Below are positions 5,651 through 6,590 of a stretch of DNA of 6,590 nucleotides, in pieces. The translations under genes and the position numbers were made by a program. Position 1 is the first letter of the stretch. Each line of letters opens with the position of its first letter. The stretch is from assembly GCA_025455665.1 (NCBI GenBank), contig JALOMC010000152.1, forward strand, positions 1 through 6,590, written 5' to 3'. This DNA is from Chitinophagaceae bacterium. Lineage in GTDB: Bacteria > Bacteroidota > Bacteroidia > Chitinophagales > Chitinophagaceae. The notes under the pieces are model-generated. The model searched no databases and had not been told where the DNA came from. It worked only from the letters and a program-made list of their open reading frames with translations.

Positions 5651-6590
5651 CTAGCCGCCAAAGGTACGCTGCAGCTGGTCCAGCGGATACTCGACGTAGG
5701 TAGGCCGGCCGGCCGGCGTGGTATTGGGCACCGTGCACAAAAACAGCTGCTCTACCAGGCTGCGCATTTCTTTTTCGCTCAGGCTGCGGCCGGCTTTGAT
5801 GCTTTGCTGCCAGGCCAGGGTGCGCACCAGCCGTTCGCGGCGGCTAAAGCGTACTTCGGCATTAAAGTTTTTGTAGTGCTCCAGTATTTGCTCAATGGTT
5901 TTTTGCTCGTTGCCATTGTCTACATCGGCGGGGGTGCCGTGCAGTACAAAGCTATGCTGGCCAAAGGGCTCTATCTGGTAGCCCAGTTGCTGCATATCGG
6001 GCAGCAGTTCGGTCAGCAGCACGGCATCGGCCGGCTGCAGCGCTATGCTCACCGGAAACAGGCTTTGCTGCGTAGCGATTGGTTTGCCGAAAATGGCTTT
6101 TTGCAGCTGCTCGTACAAAATGCGTTCGTGGGCGCCCTGCTGCTGTATCAGCAGGTAGCCATGGTTGGTAATGGCTACAATGTAGGCCCAGTGCACCTGC
6201 ATCAGCGGGGTATCGGGTATCCACTGAAAGCGCTTTTCGCGGCTGATGGGCCGGGCTTCGTACTCCAGGTCGGTGTAGGCCGTTTTGGGCGATATTTCAA
6301 ACAGCTGCTCTTTCAGCTTGGCCAGCTCGCTTTGCCAGGCGCCGCCAGTGGCTTCATCGGTCGCCGGCGCCGGGTGGCCTGCAGTGTGGCGGGCGGCCTG
6401 TCTTATTTCGTCGGCCTGTTGTTTTTCGGCCATCCAGCTGCCGGGCATGGGGCGCATGGCGCCGGCGCCGGGCTCTATTTTGTGCGCCTGGTTTTTTTGC
6501 GTAAAGGTTTGGTACAGGCTGCTGCTGATGGTGCGTTCGGCTATGTCATCGGTCACCGGTTTGCTCACGGCATCCAGTTGTTGGATGTCG
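5651..6590 (-). CDS. mutL: DNA mismatch repair protein MutL, C-terminal part (5' end beyond window)
   Basis: MutL links mismatch recognition by MutS to downstream nicking and excision. The 312 visible residues are the end of the linker (DIQQLDAVSKPVTDDIAERT, then Gly/Pro/Ala/Gln-rich sequence) and the C-terminal dimerisation domain from about residue 120. Recognisable are the strand pair QVHWAYIVAITNHGYLLI, QQQGAHERILYE (149-160), QSLFPVSI, GQHSFVLHGTPAD, SIKAGRSLSEKEMRSLVEQL, CTVPNTTPAGRPTYVEY and the end LQRTFGG. The GHKL ATPase half lies right of the window. The valine codon GTG at 6568 is not a start: the frame is open to the edge and the sequence is mid-linker. The endonuclease motif DQHA(X)2E(X)4E appears as QQQG(AH)E(RILY)E, lacking the Asp and His, and the CPHGRP-like motif reads TPAGRP. 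Nicking by this MutL is therefore doubtful. It heads the mutL-thiL run. Confidence 0.93.
   Translation of the reverse strand, partial: DIQQLDAVSKPVTDDIAERTISSSLYQTFTQKNQAHKIEPGAGAMRPMPGSWMAEKQQADEIRQAARHTAGHPAPATDEATGGAWQSELAKLKEQLFEISPKTAYTDLEYEARPISREKRFQWIPDTPLMQVHWAYIVAITNHGYLLIQQQGAHERILYEQLQKAIFGKPIATQQSLFPVSIALQPADAVLLTELLPDMQQLGYQIEPFGQHSFVLHGTPADVDNGNEQKTIEQILEHYKNFNAEVRFSRRERLVRTLAWQQSIKAGRSLSEKEMRSLVEQLFLCTVPNTTPAGRPTYVEYPLDQLQRTFGG
5703..5717. repeat. Tetranucleotide repeat (GGCC)3-GGC inside mutL
   Basis: Fifteen bases are an almost fourfold tandem copy of GGCC. On the coding strand they encode the PAGRP part of the MutL C-terminal motif TPAGRPT. Gain or loss of one unit would shift the frame about 18 codons before the stop. 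The tract is also palindromic throughout. Confidence 0.7.

Noticed and set aside
5617..5661. Upstream TTG start for thiL at 5661
   Set aside because: Would overlap mutL and add a non-homologous leader; ATG at 5616 or 5607 matches the family N-terminus.
5131..5703. 190-codon plus-strand open frame within thiL/mutL
   Set aside because: Antiparallel to strongly conserved thiL; no domain features of its own.

Overview
The window reads as an ordinary-looking chromosomal stretch of a moderately GC-rich Bacteroidota, most likely a Chitinophagaceae relative. This rests on the protein styles (ThiL opening RTEV..LGEFGLIEHL, the WKKE/FEGGFAPR glycosyltransferase type, a MutL ending ...LQRTFGG) and on start codons that mostly lack Shine-Dalgarno sequences. 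The taxon is inferred from remembered family resemblance, not from a search. No RNA genes, CRISPR arrays or complete mobile elements were seen.

Layout, left to right. (1) 1-809, + strand: the 3' half of trpB (tryptophan synthase beta), cut by the window edge and broken by a precise 20-base AT-rich insertion at about 562-581. The insertion carries a 4-base direct repeat and stops in two frames. (2) 873-1646, +: an intact trpA. (3) 1707-2714 and 2711-4012, +: a glycosyltransferase-like protein overlapping by ATGA with an NDP-hexose 2,3-dehydratase family protein, an enzyme class of deoxysugar biosynthesis. The pair has no other sugar genes near it in this window. (4) 4013-4142: a short convergent intergenic region with a hairpin at the end of the + strand genes and a terminator for the - strand genes. 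(5) Minus strand, read right to left: mutL (C-terminal part, running off the right edge), thiL (thiamine-monophosphate kinase) and a 136-residue single-pass membrane protein of unknown function, closely spaced and probably one operon.

How the genes work together: TrpA and TrpB form the tryptophan synthase complex, so the lesion in trpB should abolish the last step of tryptophan synthesis unless it is bypassed, compensated elsewhere, or an assembly error. The dehydratase/glycosyltransferase pair suggests making and attaching an unusual deoxysugar on a surface glycan or small molecule; the remaining pathway enzymes must lie elsewhere. mutL-thiL-membrane protein looks like a housekeeping run without an evident common pathway.

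The points most worth checking are the trpB insertion (mutation scar, assembly artefact, or a translational-bypass-like arrangement), the isolated deoxysugar pair, the non-canonical endonuclease motif of MutL, and a short GGCC repeat in mutL that could slip.
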